Shown: piece after piece, positions 8,406-17,397 of the stretch
Layout: each line of letters opens with the position of its first letter
Numbering within the stretch: the first letter of the stretch is position 1
Assembly (NCBI RefSeq): GCF_016427535.1
Contig: NZ_JAELXV010000002.1
Coordinates: 372,001 to 436,000 of the forward strand
Origin: Hymenobacter sp. BT559
Lineage (GTDB): Bacteria; Bacteroidota; Bacteroidia; Cytophagales; Hymenobacteraceae
Reading direction: 5' to 3'
Length of the DNA: 64,000 bases
The notes under the pieces: generated by a model
Told to the model about the DNA's origin: nothing
Databases searched by the model: none
The model's input: only the letters and a program-made list of their open reading frames with translations
Translations under genes and position numbers: made by a program

Positions 8406-9503
8406 CTACCGCGGCAAATACACCGTTTTGCCTTCCTTCACCGATTGCTTGGCTGCGTCTAGTATCTCGACCACGAGCATATTGGTGGCCAATGACGACA
8501 GTACGTCCTCGGGGGCGGTGCCACGCACCACGGCCGCTAAGTAGGAAAACGGTTCGTCGTAGGGTGCGGGCGGTGCGGGCACAGTTTGGTCTTGGGGCGC
8601 GTCTTTTTCGGTGCGCCGCACGCGCACGTGGTCGCGGTCGAGGGCGATGACCGAGCCAGTCTGGCCATACACTTCGAGGTCTTTGCGCGAGTAAGGCCAG
8701 TTCCACGATGCCTGAATGACGCCTTGGGCCTTGGCATAATTGACCAGAATGGTCACGTCGTCTTCCACCTTGGGGTACACGTTGGGCTTGATGTGCAAAG
8801 CGTTGGCCGTCACCGACAGTGGGCGCTCGCCGTGCATGAGCCACGTCATGAGGTCAGCGCCATAGCAGCCAAAGTCGATTATCGCGCCGCCACCGTTCTG
8901 CACCGGGTCGGTGAGCCAATCCAGAAATTCTTTATTGACATTGATTTCTTTGGGGCCCTGGTGGCCATCGTGTGCCACCATGCGCCGGATGCCACCTAGG
9001 GCCTTGTCTTGCACTAGTTGGTAAGCCTGACGGTTAGAGCCGTACCAGGTGGTTTCGTAGTTGGTAAGCAAGTGGATGTGATGCTTTTGGGCCAGCGCCG
9101 CCATCTGGCGGGCGTGGTCCATGCTCACGGCCAGCGGCTTTTCCACCATCACGTGGACGCCTTTGGGCGCGCAGGCCTGCACCACCCCTAGGTGCTCGTA
9201 GATAGAGCCAAACGCCGTGACCGCCTGGGGCTTGGTTTTGATAAGCATCTCGGGCAGTGAGTTATACACGAGGTCCATGCTTAGGCCGTACTGCTTGGTG
9301 AGGCGCTGCGCAAGCTCGCGGTTGGGCTCGGCAATGCCCACAATCACGATATCGCCGCGCTTGGCGCGGCCCAGTATACCGTGCACATGGGCGTGCGTGA
9401 GGCCAGCCACGCCCACGCGTAGGGGTGGCGGCGTTTGGGCGGCGGCCGAGTGGCCCCAAATAGTCAGTAGCAGCGCAAGCGCGACAAGGAGTAACCTAGG
9501 CAT
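8406..9503 (-). CDS. Exported Gfo/Idh/MocA family oxidoreductase
   Basis: This is a 365-residue NAD(P)-dependent sugar oxidoreductase of the Gfo/Idh/MocA type. The ATG at 9503 begins a signal peptide (MPRLLLVALALLLTIWGHSAAAQ). An upstream in-frame TTG at 9533 is less likely. The Rossmann start reads LRVGVAGLTHAHVHG, with an unusual His-rich loop in place of the usual GxGxxG. The family motif is VMVEKPLAV, and the C-terminal alpha/beta domain has GGAIIDFGCYGADLM. It is divergent from a double-DUF1080 protein and a Tat-type Gfo/Idh/MocA gene, suggesting a periplasmic glycoside oxidation module. The substrate is unknown. Confidence 0.88.
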   Translation of the reverse strand: MPRLLLVALALLLTIWGHSAAAQTPPPLRVGVAGLTHAHVHGILGRAKRGDIVIVGIAEPNRELAQRLTKQYGLSMDLVYNSLPEMLIKTKPQAVTAFGSIYEHLGVVQACAPKGVHVMVEKPLAVSMDHARQMAALAQKHHIHLLTNYETTWYGSNRQAYQLVQDKALGGIRRMVAHDGHQGPKEINVNKEFLDWLTDPVQNGGGAIIDFGCYGADLMTWLMHGERPLSVTANALHIKPNVYPKVEDDVTILVNYAKAQGVIQASWNWPYSRKDLEVYGQTGSVIALDRDHVRVRRTEKDAPQDQTVPAPPAPYDEPFSYLAAVVRGTAPEDVLSSLATNMLVVEILDAAKQSVKEGKTVYLPR

Positions 9504-9656
9504 AGGGGTGGGCAAAAAGGAGTGAGTTGGCAAGATACCGGGGCCAAACTGGCTGGGTTGCCAGGTTAGGCCAAGGTCTAATAATTTTCGTGCTAGTTGC
9601 CTGGCTACTACTTTTAAAGCCGCGTCTTGCTAGTGCGCTGCTTACTTTTCCCACCC

Positions 9657-11048
9657 ATGAACATCCTCAGTAAAACGCTGGTGCTGGCCGCTTGCGCGGC
9701 GACCACGCTGCTCGCCACGTCCTCCCGCCCCCGGCCGCAGGCCCCGAAAGCCGACGCCTGGCAAAACCTATTCGACGGTAAAACGCTCAAGGGCTGGAAG
9801 CGCCTCGCCGGCACGGCCGACTATAAAGTCGAGAACGGCGCCATCGTGGGCACCACCGTCGCCAACTCGGGCAATACCTTCCTGGTCACTGAGAAGGAGT
9901 ACGGCGACTACGTGCTGGAGCTGGATATCAAAATTGATAGCCCCGAAAGCAATTCAGGCGTGCAGACGCGCAGCCACTTCGACTCGCCCGAGCAGCGGGG
10001 TAAGGTATACGGCCGGCAGGTCGAGATAGATCCCTCGCCGCGGAGCTGGTCGGGCGGCATCTACGACGAGGCCCGCCGCCAGTGGCTCTACCCCCTCGAC
10101 CTACACCCGCAGGCTAAAACGGCTTTTAAAGTAGGTGAGTACAACCACATCAAAGTGGAGTGCCTAGGTAACGAAATGAAGACCTGGGTCAACAACGTGC
10201 CCGTGGCCTATGTAGTAGACCCCATCGACCCTAAGGGCTTTATCGGCTTGCAGGTGCACGCCGTGAATGAGGCCGCGCACGCCGGCCACAAGGTATATTT
10301 TAAGAATATTCGCATCAAGACCACCGACCTCAAGCCCAGTGCTTTTCCGGCCGATATCTACGTGGTCAACTTCGTGCCCAATTACCTGAGCGATTACGAG
10401 AAGCAGCACGGGTGGAAGCTGCTCTTTGACGGCAAAACCAGCCAGGGCTGGCGCAGCGCCAAGGGCACGGCCTTCCCCGCCCAGGGCTGGCAGGTGACGG
10501 ATGGTACCATGACCGTGCTTCCCTCCGAAGGTAAAGAAGCGGCCAACGGCGGCGACATTGTGACCAACGCTGAGTACCGCGCCTTCGACTTGTCGTTTGA
10601 GTTTAAGCTGACGCCGGGCGCCAACAGCGGCCTGAAATACTTCGTGACGCTGGCCGAGAAAACGGATATGTCAGCCATAGGCCTCGAATATCAGGTGCTC
10701 GACGATGCCCTGCACCCCGACGCCAAGCTCGGCCGCGATGGCAACCGCACGCTGGCCTCGCTCTACGACCTGATAAAAGCCGAAAAGCCCCCGCGCTTTG
10801 TGCACCCCATCGGCGAGTGGAACGTGGGCCGCGTGGTAGTGTACCCCAACAACCACGTGGAGCACTACCTCAACGGCACCAAAGTACTCGAATATGAGCG
10901 CGGCTCACCTGCTTTCCGCGAGCTAGTGGCCCAAAGCAAGTATAAGGTGTGGCCCAATTTCGGCGAAGCACCTACTGGCCACCTACTGCTGCAAGACCAC
11001 GGCAACCGCGTGTCATTCCGCAGCATCAAGCTGAAAGAACTGAAGTAG
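9657..11048 (+). CDS. Exported double DUF1080 (3-keto-disaccharide hydrolase) protein
   Basis: The 463-residue exported protein has two tandem DUF1080 jelly-roll domains. The first runs from WQNLFDGKTLKGWKR to the FKNIRIK strand (about residues 35-225). The second runs from WKLLFDGKTSQGWRS to the C-terminal FRSIKLKEL (about 250-463). DUF1080 is now linked to hydrolysis of 3-keto-glycosides and is structurally related to concanavalin-like lectins. The ATG at 9657 starts a signal peptide (MNILSKTLVLAACAATTLLA). The neighbouring oxidoreductases could make the 3-keto substrates. The stop codon lies inside the left arm of an inverted repeat. Confidence 0.9.
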   Translation: MNILSKTLVLAACAATTLLATSSRPRPQAPKADAWQNLFDGKTLKGWKRLAGTADYKVENGAIVGTTVANSGNTFLVTEKEYGDYVLELDIKIDSPESNSGVQTRSHFDSPEQRGKVYGRQVEIDPSPRSWSGGIYDEARRQWLYPLDLHPQAKTAFKVGEYNHIKVECLGNEMKTWVNNVPVAYVVDPIDPKGFIGLQVHAVNEAAHAGHKVYFKNIRIKTTDLKPSAFPADIYVVNFVPNYLSDYEKQHGWKLLFDGKTSQGWRSAKGTAFPAQGWQVTDGTMTVLPSEGKEAANGGDIVTNAEYRAFDLSFEFKLTPGANSGLKYFVTLAEKTDMSAIGLEYQVLDDALHPDAKLGRDGNRTLASLYDLIKAEKPPRFVHPIGEWNVGRVVVYPNNHVEHYLNGTKVLEYERGSPAFRELVAQSKYKVWPNFGEAPTGHLLLQDHGNRVSFRSIKLKELK

Positions 11049-11117
11049 CGTGGATTTTCAGTCCGCGAGTCAACAGCTTACTACACAACATATACGCGGA
11101 CTAAAAGTCCGCGCTAC
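11045..11117. repeat. Inverted repeat, 23-bp arms, spanning a stop codon
   Basis: Arms 11045-11067 and 11095-11117 match with about three mismatches. The left arm contains the TAG stop of the DUF1080 gene. The spacer is AT-rich. It sits between two co-oriented genes, so it may attenuate read-through. It looks like a dispersed intergenic repeat rather than a simple terminator because no U-tract follows. Confidence 0.6.
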
Positions 11118-11143
11118 ATCCTTTTCCCCACCCAAATCAGGCC

Positions 11144-12499
11144 ATGTCGCAGCCTCGTCGTCTTTTTCTTCAGCAAATGGCCCTAGGTGGCGCCGCCGCC
11201 CTGTTGCCGCGCGTTACGTGGTCGGCCAGTAGCTACAAGCGCATCATCGGGGCCAATGACCGGGTACGCGTGGGCGTGGTCGGGTTTTCGGACCGCCACC
11301 GCAATACGCACATGCCGTGCTTCTTAAATCATTATAAGGAGCTGAATTTTGACATTGTTGGGGTATCCGACATCTGGAGCAAGCGCCGCGAGGAAGGCGC
11401 TGCCATGTGGAAAGAAAAACTAGGCCACTCGGTGGCGGCTTACCGCAACAACGATGAGCTATACGCCAGCAAAAGCGTGGATGCCGTGTTCATCGGCACC
11501 GCCGATTTTCAGCACGCGCTGCACGCCATTGAGGCCGTGCAGGCCGGCTGCGACGCCTACGTCGAGAAGCCGTTTGCCGAGACGATGGCCGACAACCGCG
11601 CCGCGCTCAAGGCTGTGAAAGCATCGAAGCAAATCATCCAAATTGGCTCGCAGCGCCGCAGCGGGTCCAATTATATGGCCGCTGAGCAGTTCATCAAGTC
11701 GGGCAAATTTGGTCCCATCACGATGGTGGAGCTGACCTGGAACGTGAACCAGCCCGGCCGCTGGCGCCGCCCCGACTTGGTGGCCCAGCTGCGCGAGGCC
11801 GACGTGGACTGGAAGCGCTACCTCATGAACCGCCCCGCCGAAGCCTACGACCCACGCAAGTATCTAGAATATCGTTTGTTCTGGCCGTATTCTTCGGGCC
11901 TACCGGGCCAGTGGATGAGCCACCAGATTGATACCGTGCACTGGTTTACGGGCCTGCCGCACCCACGCAGCGTGGTAGCCAACGGCGGCATTTACATGTG
12001 GAAGGACGGCCGCCGCAACTGGGATACCCTCACGGCGGTGTTCGACTACGGCCCCGCCAACGACCTAGGGTCGGGTTTTCAGGTCACGTTTGGCTCGCGC
12101 ATGCACAACGGCGACGAGCGCCCCGCCGAAATCTATTACTCCAACGGCGGTGAGCTGAACTTGATTACCAACCGCGTATCGCCCACCGGCGGCCTCACCA
12201 AGCAGTCGGCCGACGCCATGCACATGCAGGCCAACTTGCTACCTGAGTTCAGCCTGGCCCAAACGGCCGCCGTGGCTGCCTCGGCCAATACCGGTGGCGA
12301 TGTGCTCACCTCCAACCATGTCCGCAACTGGATGGAGTGCATACGCAGCCGCCAACAACCCCACGCCCCTGTGGAGGCCGGCTATAGCCACTCTATCGCC
12401 AACATCATGACCACCGCCGCCGCCCACACGGGCCTCAAGGCTACGTTTGACGAGAAAACGCAAGAGGTGATGGTGGGCGGTAAAGTTTTTAAGTACTAG
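11144..12499 (+). CDS. Gfo/Idh/MocA family oxidoreductase with Tat signal
   Basis: The 451-residue oxidoreductase begins with a twin-arginine signal (PRRLFLQQMALGGAAALLP), so it would be folded with bound NAD(P) before export. The Rossmann region is VRVGVVGFSDRHRNTHMP, and the catalytic-region motif is YVEKPFAETMADN. The central domain has SQRRSGSNY and WPYSSGLPGQWMSHQIDTVHWFTG, typical of large periplasmic members acting on glycosides. It follows the DUF1080 gene on the same strand. Together they could oxidise a glycoside C3-OH and cleave the keto product. Substrate assignment is inference. Confidence 0.9.
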   Translation: MSQPRRLFLQQMALGGAAALLPRVTWSASSYKRIIGANDRVRVGVVGFSDRHRNTHMPCFLNHYKELNFDIVGVSDIWSKRREEGAAMWKEKLGHSVAAYRNNDELYASKSVDAVFIGTADFQHALHAIEAVQAGCDAYVEKPFAETMADNRAALKAVKASKQIIQIGSQRRSGSNYMAAEQFIKSGKFGPITMVELTWNVNQPGRWRRPDLVAQLREADVDWKRYLMNRPAEAYDPRKYLEYRLFWPYSSGLPGQWMSHQIDTVHWFTGLPHPRSVVANGGIYMWKDGRRNWDTLTAVFDYGPANDLGSGFQVTFGSRMHNGDERPAEIYYSNGGELNLITNRVSPTGGLTKQSADAMHMQANLLPEFSLAQTAAVAASANTGGDVLTSNHVRNWMECIRSRQQPHAPVEAGYSHSIANIMTTAAAHTGLKATFDEKTQEVMVGGKVFKY

Positions 12500-12515
12500 A
12501 CCTACTTTCGAAGGA

Positions 12516-12572
12516 GGAAAAAGCAAAAGAGGTCTTGCTGCACTGCGCGGCAAGACCTCTTTTGCTTTTTCC
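12516..12572. terminator. Bidirectional terminator, 23-bp perfect stem
   Basis: Arms 12516-12538 and 12550-12572 are perfect complements with A-rich and T-rich outer ends. They lie between the converging oxidoreductase and DUF5686 genes. The stem lies 9 bp from the DUF5686 stop. Confidence 0.85.
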
Positions 12573-12581
12573 ACAGGGCTA

Positions 12582-15251
12582 TTAAATACCGAGCCCTAGG
12601 CGGATGCCCGAGCCCACATTCTGGCCGCGTTGCAGCGAGGTGAAAAAGTCGATGCGCCCGAGCTTGAAGATGTGCTCGATGCCCGCGCCGAGTTCGAAAT
12701 AAGGACCCGACTGCGACGTTTGTAGGTAGTTGAGCGACAAAACCTCCTGCCACTTTAAGGATTTTAACAACGGGATTTTGTTGAAAATAAAGCCGTTGAA
12801 ATGGTGATTAAAGTGCCCCTCGAAGTAGCTCGACCGGGTGCTGTACTGGTAGTAATCGAGCAGCTGAAACTGGCTGAAATTACCCGTGAGGATAGTGCGA
12901 TTGCCTGAGAAGTGGCGGTAGTCGGCAAATGTCATATTGGCCTGGCTGCCCACAAAGCCACCTAGGACGGCCTCGTAGGCTGAGGTGCCAAATAGGCCCA
13001 ACTGAATGGTCTGGCGCACTGAGCCTTGCAGCAGCGTGTAACGCACATTGGCTCCTAGCACGCCGCCCACGCCCTGCCGCAGTTGCGCGTTGAAGAGCGG
13101 ATATTTCGACCCTAGGTTGTACTTGCCATCGGGGCGGGTGATGTAGGTGGTGCCCGGCCGGTAGCTCACGCTTAAGCTGAGCGTGGCGGCCTTGCTGCGG
13201 CCGAAGCCGGTGCCATCGGGCGGCTCTTCGGCCAAAGGCTGATTGCTGGTGAAGGCGCGGCCTTCCACGTCGTGCCAGAGGTAGGTGCTGGTATTGAATA
13301 GCTCGCGGCGGTCGAAAAAACTGGCCGCGCCGCGCACCGTGAGGCCGTTGACGGGCTCCCAGAGGTAGCTGAGCTCGGCGCCATCGCGGCGGTAGAGCTT
13401 GGCGTAATTGCGGTTGGCCAGCAGCGAGTACACCGAGTTGATAAAGGGCGTGAGCTGCGAGTTGCGGTCGAAATTCTCGATAGTGCGGCCTGCAATAAGG
13501 CCCACCTGGCGCAGCTTCACCGGGTCGAGCTGCCAGTTGATGGTGAGGCTGGGTTGCAGCTGGTGGTTGCTGAAGCCGTAGCGCAGGGTCGGCGTCAGGG
13601 TTAAGAAGCGGCGGTCGTCGGTGCGGCGGGTGTAGGTGGCCTCGGCGTTCAGTACGTAGCCTTCTACCGTGTTGTATTGCAGCTCATTAAAGATAGGCTG
13701 CACTGTCAGGCTGCGCTTCTTAAAGGTATTGCGGTAGGTATAGCCGCTAAGCAGTAGCTTGGCCGGCGTGAACTCGTTGCGCTTGCGGTCGAGCGAATCT
13801 TGGTAAGGTCGCGAGTTGCGAATTACCTCCGAACTATCCTTTTTATGGTAGTCGAGCTTCTCTTCCTCCGTCAGTGGTACCGGCCGTATCTGGCTCCAGT
13901 ACGAGCTATCGCGCTCGTTCACTCCTTTTTCCACCAGCATCACCTCGCCCGACTTCATCTGGGCAAACGGGTCGTTGCGAATCGAGTCGCGGCGCGCCTG
14001 CTTCACCTGGCGGCGTACCTGCTTGTTCAGGCCCGACAGGTCGGGCTTCTGGCGCTTGATTTGGCGCGTCAGCTCCTTCGTCGTGACCGGTGCTACTACG
14101 GGCGGCGCGGCCGGCTGGGCTGGGGCGGCTGCGATAGCTGGCGCTTTCTTCACCTCGGGCGGGGCGGGGTAGGTTGCTACGACGTGGTTGTAGTTCGAGA
14201 AAACCGCCGTGGCATAGCCCGAGCCTTTAAAGCCAAAAGCTGAAAACGTGACGCTTAGCTTCTGCGATTGCAGCGACCACACGTGCGGCACGCCCGGCGC
14301 TGGCGCAAACAATTGCTCGATGCGCAGGTCGTCGACATAGTCAAGCTGGGCGTCTTTGTTCAAGCGCAAATCGACGGAGTGAATGCGCCACGAGCCGTCC
14401 ACGATGTAGATGAAGCCGTTGAATACCGGGTCGGTGCGGCGGCGCGGAATGAGCTTAATCTTATGCACCAGCTCACCACCCTGCTGCGAGGTGCCCACCA
14501 ACTCATATTGGTAAAACAAAAATGAATTGCCAGCGATGGGTGACACGAAGCCCCGCTGCGAAAAGCTAGGCTTCAGTACGTTGTCATAAAAATTGAGCCC
14601 GCCCTGCGCCCGGTTGAAGCTGATGCCACGCGAGTCGCCGCTCACCCGGCTTGAAATCATGCGCTCCTTAATGACATTGGGCTGCGCAAAGCGGATATCC
14701 GACAAGCTTTCTGACAAATACAGAATGCCCGGCTTGATGTCGGGGCCCATTTTGAACAGGCCAAATACCTTGCTAGGTGTCTCGCTGAGCCGAATCAAGC
14801 TCTTGATATACAGGCGCGCCTGGAAGGTGGCCACCTCGCGCTGGTGGTAGCTGCGCCACTGCTGCGCCTGCTGAATAATGGCGTAGGCCGGGTCGCGGTC
14901 GGAGCCGCGCACCGCCACTTCGGCGAGGTTGTACGACTCTTGCGTCAGCGCAACGTTGAGCACCACAGTGGAGTCGCCGGCTGGCACGCGCACGGTTTCG
15001 GTGCGGGGGCGGTAGCCTACGTATTGAAAGACAAGCTGGTAATTGCCCACCTCGAGCCGCAGTTGGTACTGGCCCTGGTCATTGGAGCCGGTGCTGGTGG
15101 CTGAGCCGCGCACCGATACGTTGGCAAACGCCAGGCCCTCGCCGCCCGCCCCACTCACCTTACCTTTAATAACGCCCGCCTGGGCAAAAACTGGGCCTAG
15201 GAGCAAGGCCACCAGCAGCCAGTGAGCCTGATAACGAAGAAAAATCTGCAT
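12582..15251 (-). CDS. DUF5686/carboxypeptidase-regulatory-domain outer-membrane protein
   Basis: The 889-residue outer-membrane protein starts at the ATG at 15251 with a signal peptide ending in PVFAQAG. A carboxypeptidase-regulatory-like beta-sandwich follows (VIKGKVSGAGGEGLAFANVSV... YVGYRPRTE, about residues 25-110). The middle is the DUF5686 region, with RDPAYAIIQQAQQWR, a charged Ala/Pro linker and KQVRRQVKQARRDS near residues 380-430. The C-terminal half is a beta-rich, aromatic-ended region consistent with an outer-membrane barrel, ending GIRLGLGI. The function is unknown. TonB-dependent transport is not implied because no plug motif was found. Confidence 0.85.
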   Translation of the reverse strand: MQIFLRYQAHWLLVALLLGPVFAQAGVIKGKVSGAGGEGLAFANVSVRGSATSTGSNDQGQYQLRLEVGNYQLVFQYVGYRPRTETVRVPAGDSTVVLNVALTQESYNLAEVAVRGSDRDPAYAIIQQAQQWRSYHQREVATFQARLYIKSLIRLSETPSKVFGLFKMGPDIKPGILYLSESLSDIRFAQPNVIKERMISSRVSGDSRGISFNRAQGGLNFYDNVLKPSFSQRGFVSPIAGNSFLFYQYELVGTSQQGGELVHKIKLIPRRRTDPVFNGFIYIVDGSWRIHSVDLRLNKDAQLDYVDDLRIEQLFAPAPGVPHVWSLQSQKLSVTFSAFGFKGSGYATAVFSNYNHVVATYPAPPEVKKAPAIAAAPAQPAAPPVVAPVTTKELTRQIKRQKPDLSGLNKQVRRQVKQARRDSIRNDPFAQMKSGEVMLVEKGVNERDSSYWSQIRPVPLTEEEKLDYHKKDSSEVIRNSRPYQDSLDRKRNEFTPAKLLLSGYTYRNTFKKRSLTVQPIFNELQYNTVEGYVLNAEATYTRRTDDRRFLTLTPTLRYGFSNHQLQPSLTINWQLDPVKLRQVGLIAGRTIENFDRNSQLTPFINSVYSLLANRNYAKLYRRDGAELSYLWEPVNGLTVRGAASFFDRRELFNTSTYLWHDVEGRAFTSNQPLAEEPPDGTGFGRSKAATLSLSVSYRPGTTYITRPDGKYNLGSKYPLFNAQLRQGVGGVLGANVRYTLLQGSVRQTIQLGLFGTSAYEAVLGGFVGSQANMTFADYRHFSGNRTILTGNFSQFQLLDYYQYSTRSSYFEGHFNHHFNGFIFNKIPLLKSLKWQEVLSLNYLQTSQSGPYFELGAGIEHIFKLGRIDFFTSLQRGQNVGSGIRLGLGI

Positions 15252-15356
15252 AGAAGACGTAATCGGGCACGCAAGAGCCAGCAAGATAGGCGCAGCTTAT
15301 AGATAGCCAATTGGGCCAGTAGAGTTGCAGGATGTCATACAAACAGACAAGACGCG

Positions 15357-16223
15357 TTAGGCAGCCGTTTCCTTTTTTTCTTCTTGCCGCGAAGTATACC
15401 AGGCATTGAGCCCCACGCCCACCAGCAGCAGCGCAATGCCCGGATAGACACTGAACTTGACCTTATCACCAAACACGAAGTAGCCAAGCGCCGTGGCATA
15501 AATCAACCCTAGGTAGTCGAGGGCCGCCACAAAATTGGCCTGCTGCTTTTGGAAAGCGTGCGTGACGCACCACAGCGCCACGTGCGTGAATACGCCGGCC
15601 ATTAGCAGCCACGCCCATTCTATGCCGTGCGGCATCTTCAGGTCAAACAGCATCCAGACGGCTGAGATGGCCAGCGGCACCACGTTGAAGTAAAAGACTG
15701 GCACCAGCGGGGCAATCTTATCGCCGGCCCGGCGCAGAAATACGCTACTTACGCCCGACGAAACCGCCGACCCCACGCCCAGCAGCACGCCCGCCGACAG
15801 TAGCCCTGCCGTGCCCTTGGCCACCACCACGCCGCCCACAGCCATGGCATAAAAAAGCCACTGCCAAGGCTTGAGCGGCTCGCCGATAAGCCAGATGGCG
15901 GCCACAGCCGTGACCACCGGCGCCAGGTAGCTGAGCGTGGCGGCGGCACCTAGGGGCAGCGCCTTGAGCGCCAGAAACCCTAGGATAATCGACCCTGCCC
16001 CAAATACGCCGCGTCCCATTAAGTTGAAGCGGGCCTCAGGCGGGCCCAGTATGGGGGTATGGGTGCGGTGCAGTTGCCACACGGTGAGAACGAGCGAGAT
16101 GAGACAGCGGGCGAAGATTATTTCAGCGGTCGGTAGGTCTGTCAGCTTCTTCACGGCCACGTTGACCAATGCCAGCAACGCCGTGGAGGCCAGCATATAA
16201 AAAATTCCGGGCGAAAAGCGCAT
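15357..16223 (-). CDS. EamA/DMT superfamily transporter
   Basis: The 288-residue inner-membrane protein has about ten hydrophobic helices arranged as two EamA repeats. Telling stretches are FYMLASTALLALVNVAVKKL, EIIFARCLISLV, ALPLGAAATLSYLAPVVTA with LIGEPL in repeat 1, and YLGLIYATALGYFVFGDKV in repeat 2. DMT transporters export or exchange amino acids, nucleobases or other metabolites, and the cargo here is unknown. I use the ATG at 16223 instead of a TTG three codons upstream. The C-terminus is charged (RQEEKKETAA), as expected on the cytosolic side. Confidence 0.9.
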   Translation of the reverse strand: MRFSPGIFYMLASTALLALVNVAVKKLTDLPTAEIIFARCLISLVLTVWQLHRTHTPILGPPEARFNLMGRGVFGAGSIILGFLALKALPLGAAATLSYLAPVVTAVAAIWLIGEPLKPWQWLFYAMAVGGVVVAKGTAGLLSAGVLLGVGSAVSSGVSSVFLRRAGDKIAPLVPVFYFNVVPLAISAVWMLFDLKMPHGIEWAWLLMAGVFTHVALWCVTHAFQKQQANFVAALDYLGLIYATALGYFVFGDKVKFSVYPGIALLLVGVGLNAWYTSRQEEKKETAA

Positions 16224-16370
16224 AGGACACAAAGACGGGAGTAGCCCCCGCGCAGTGGCACATTTGGCCCCCGCCGGCCGTTATAAAGTTGAATAACCTG
16301 CGGCTCGCTTCCTACAACGGCCCCGGCCCCGCTTCGTTTCCGTACTTCGCAGCGGCTCTTTGCCTTTCCT

Positions 16371-16865
16371 ATGTTTAAGAATCCCGACAAAGCTCCCAAA
16401 GGCTACACGCCCGCCGAGGCCCTGCCCAAGATAGCGGCCTACTGCGCTTACCAGGAGCGCACCCAAAAAGAGGTAGCCGACAAGCTTAAAAGCTACGGCC
16501 TCGACGAAGACGAAGCTGGCGAAATCATCATCCGCCTAGGTCGCGAAAAGCTACTCGATGAAGAGCGCTACGCCCAGGCCTACGCCCGCGGTAAACACCG
16601 CACCAACGGCTGGGGGCGCCGCCGCATTAAGCTAGAAATGAAGGCTAAAGGCTTGAGCGAGTACTGCATCAAGAGCGGCCTAAAGGAGCTTGACGGCGAC
16701 GAATACTACGATAAGCTGAAGCAGCTGCTAGGCCAGCGCGACGCCCGCGAAAAGGAAAGCAACCCACAAAAGCGCAAGATGAAACTCATGGCGTACCTCA
16801 CGCAAAAAGGCTACGAATCGGACCTGATTCAGGAAGCCTTGGGCGAGTTGGCGGCCGAAGGTTAG
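16371..16865 (+). CDS. recX: Regulatory protein RecX
   Basis: The 164-residue, highly charged all-helical protein matches RecX, which binds RecA filaments and inhibits recombinase activity. Features are three tandem three-helix repeats, including AAYCAYQERTQKEVADKLKSYGL, LLDEERYAQAYARGKHRTNGWGRRRI with the conserved WG/RI pair, and AYLTQKGYESDLIQEAL. No recA lies in the window. The ATG at 16371 is well placed, 147 bp from the divergent transporter. Confidence 0.9.
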   Translation: MFKNPDKAPKGYTPAEALPKIAAYCAYQERTQKEVADKLKSYGLDEDEAGEIIIRLGREKLLDEERYAQAYARGKHRTNGWGRRRIKLEMKAKGLSEYCIKSGLKELDGDEYYDKLKQLLGQRDAREKESNPQKRKMKLMAYLTQKGYESDLIQEALGELAAEG

Positions 16866-16966
16866 CGTGGGTGCGCTCAGAGATTGCGGGTCGGCAAGCA
16901 GCTAAGGCAACCTAGGGCTGTCAAATACGTTAGTACTAATTATACTAGCAGTAATCTTCTGAGACT

Positions 16967-17329
16967 ATGAAAATTTCCGTTGAAAAGGGCGAAGAAAAAG
17001 GCTTCTTGCCCGATGGCCGCCACACCGTCACCATTACCAGTATTGAAGAAGGCACGAGTGAGCACCAGAACGTGCCATTCTTCGCAGCCCGCATGGAAAG
17101 TGAGGATGGCTTCGTGACGCAGCGCTTCTATAATTCGCCCGCTGGCCATCCCATCATTCTGTCGCTGTACTCGGCCGTTGGCATCAAGCCGCAGGATGGC
17201 AAAGACTTAGACACGAAAGAGCTGATAGGCAAGCACCTGTCGGTGGAGGTGAGCGACCATACTTACACCGACCCTGCCAGCGGCAACGAGCGCAGCATTC
17301 GCCAAGCCACCGGCTTCCGGGCCGCGTAA
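16967..17329 (+). CDS. Hypothetical protein, DUF669-like
   Basis: This 120-residue, soluble, beta-rich acidic protein begins at a good ATG (MKISVEKGEEKGFLPDGRHT). The layout is an early G-x-H/Y-x-V-x-I strand, a 'SEHQNVPFF' stretch, a mid-protein LYSAVGIKP and a late IGKHLSVEVSDHTY. It is reminiscent of phage DUF669/ssDNA-binding-associated proteins. That similarity is by eye only and no phage genes are nearby. It follows recX by 101 bp, so a DNA-related job is possible but not shown. Confidence 0.65.
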   Translation: MKISVEKGEEKGFLPDGRHTVTITSIEEGTSEHQNVPFFAARMESEDGFVTQRFYNSPAGHPIILSLYSAVGIKPQDGKDLDTKELIGKHLSVEVSDHTYTDPASGNERSIRQATGFRAA

Positions 17330-17395
17330 GGCAGTATGCAGCAAAAGAAAAGGCAGCCCTAGGTAGGGCTGCCTTTTCTTTTGCTGCATACTGCC
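17330..17395. terminator. Bidirectional terminator, perfect 31-bp inverted repeat
   Basis: Arms 17330-17360 and 17365-17395 are perfect reverse complements with a 4-nt loop. CCTAGG spans the turn. The stem starts directly after the TAA of the upstream gene and ends 2 bp before the stop of the converging DUF4230 gene. Confidence 0.85.
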
Positions 17396-17397
17396 TG

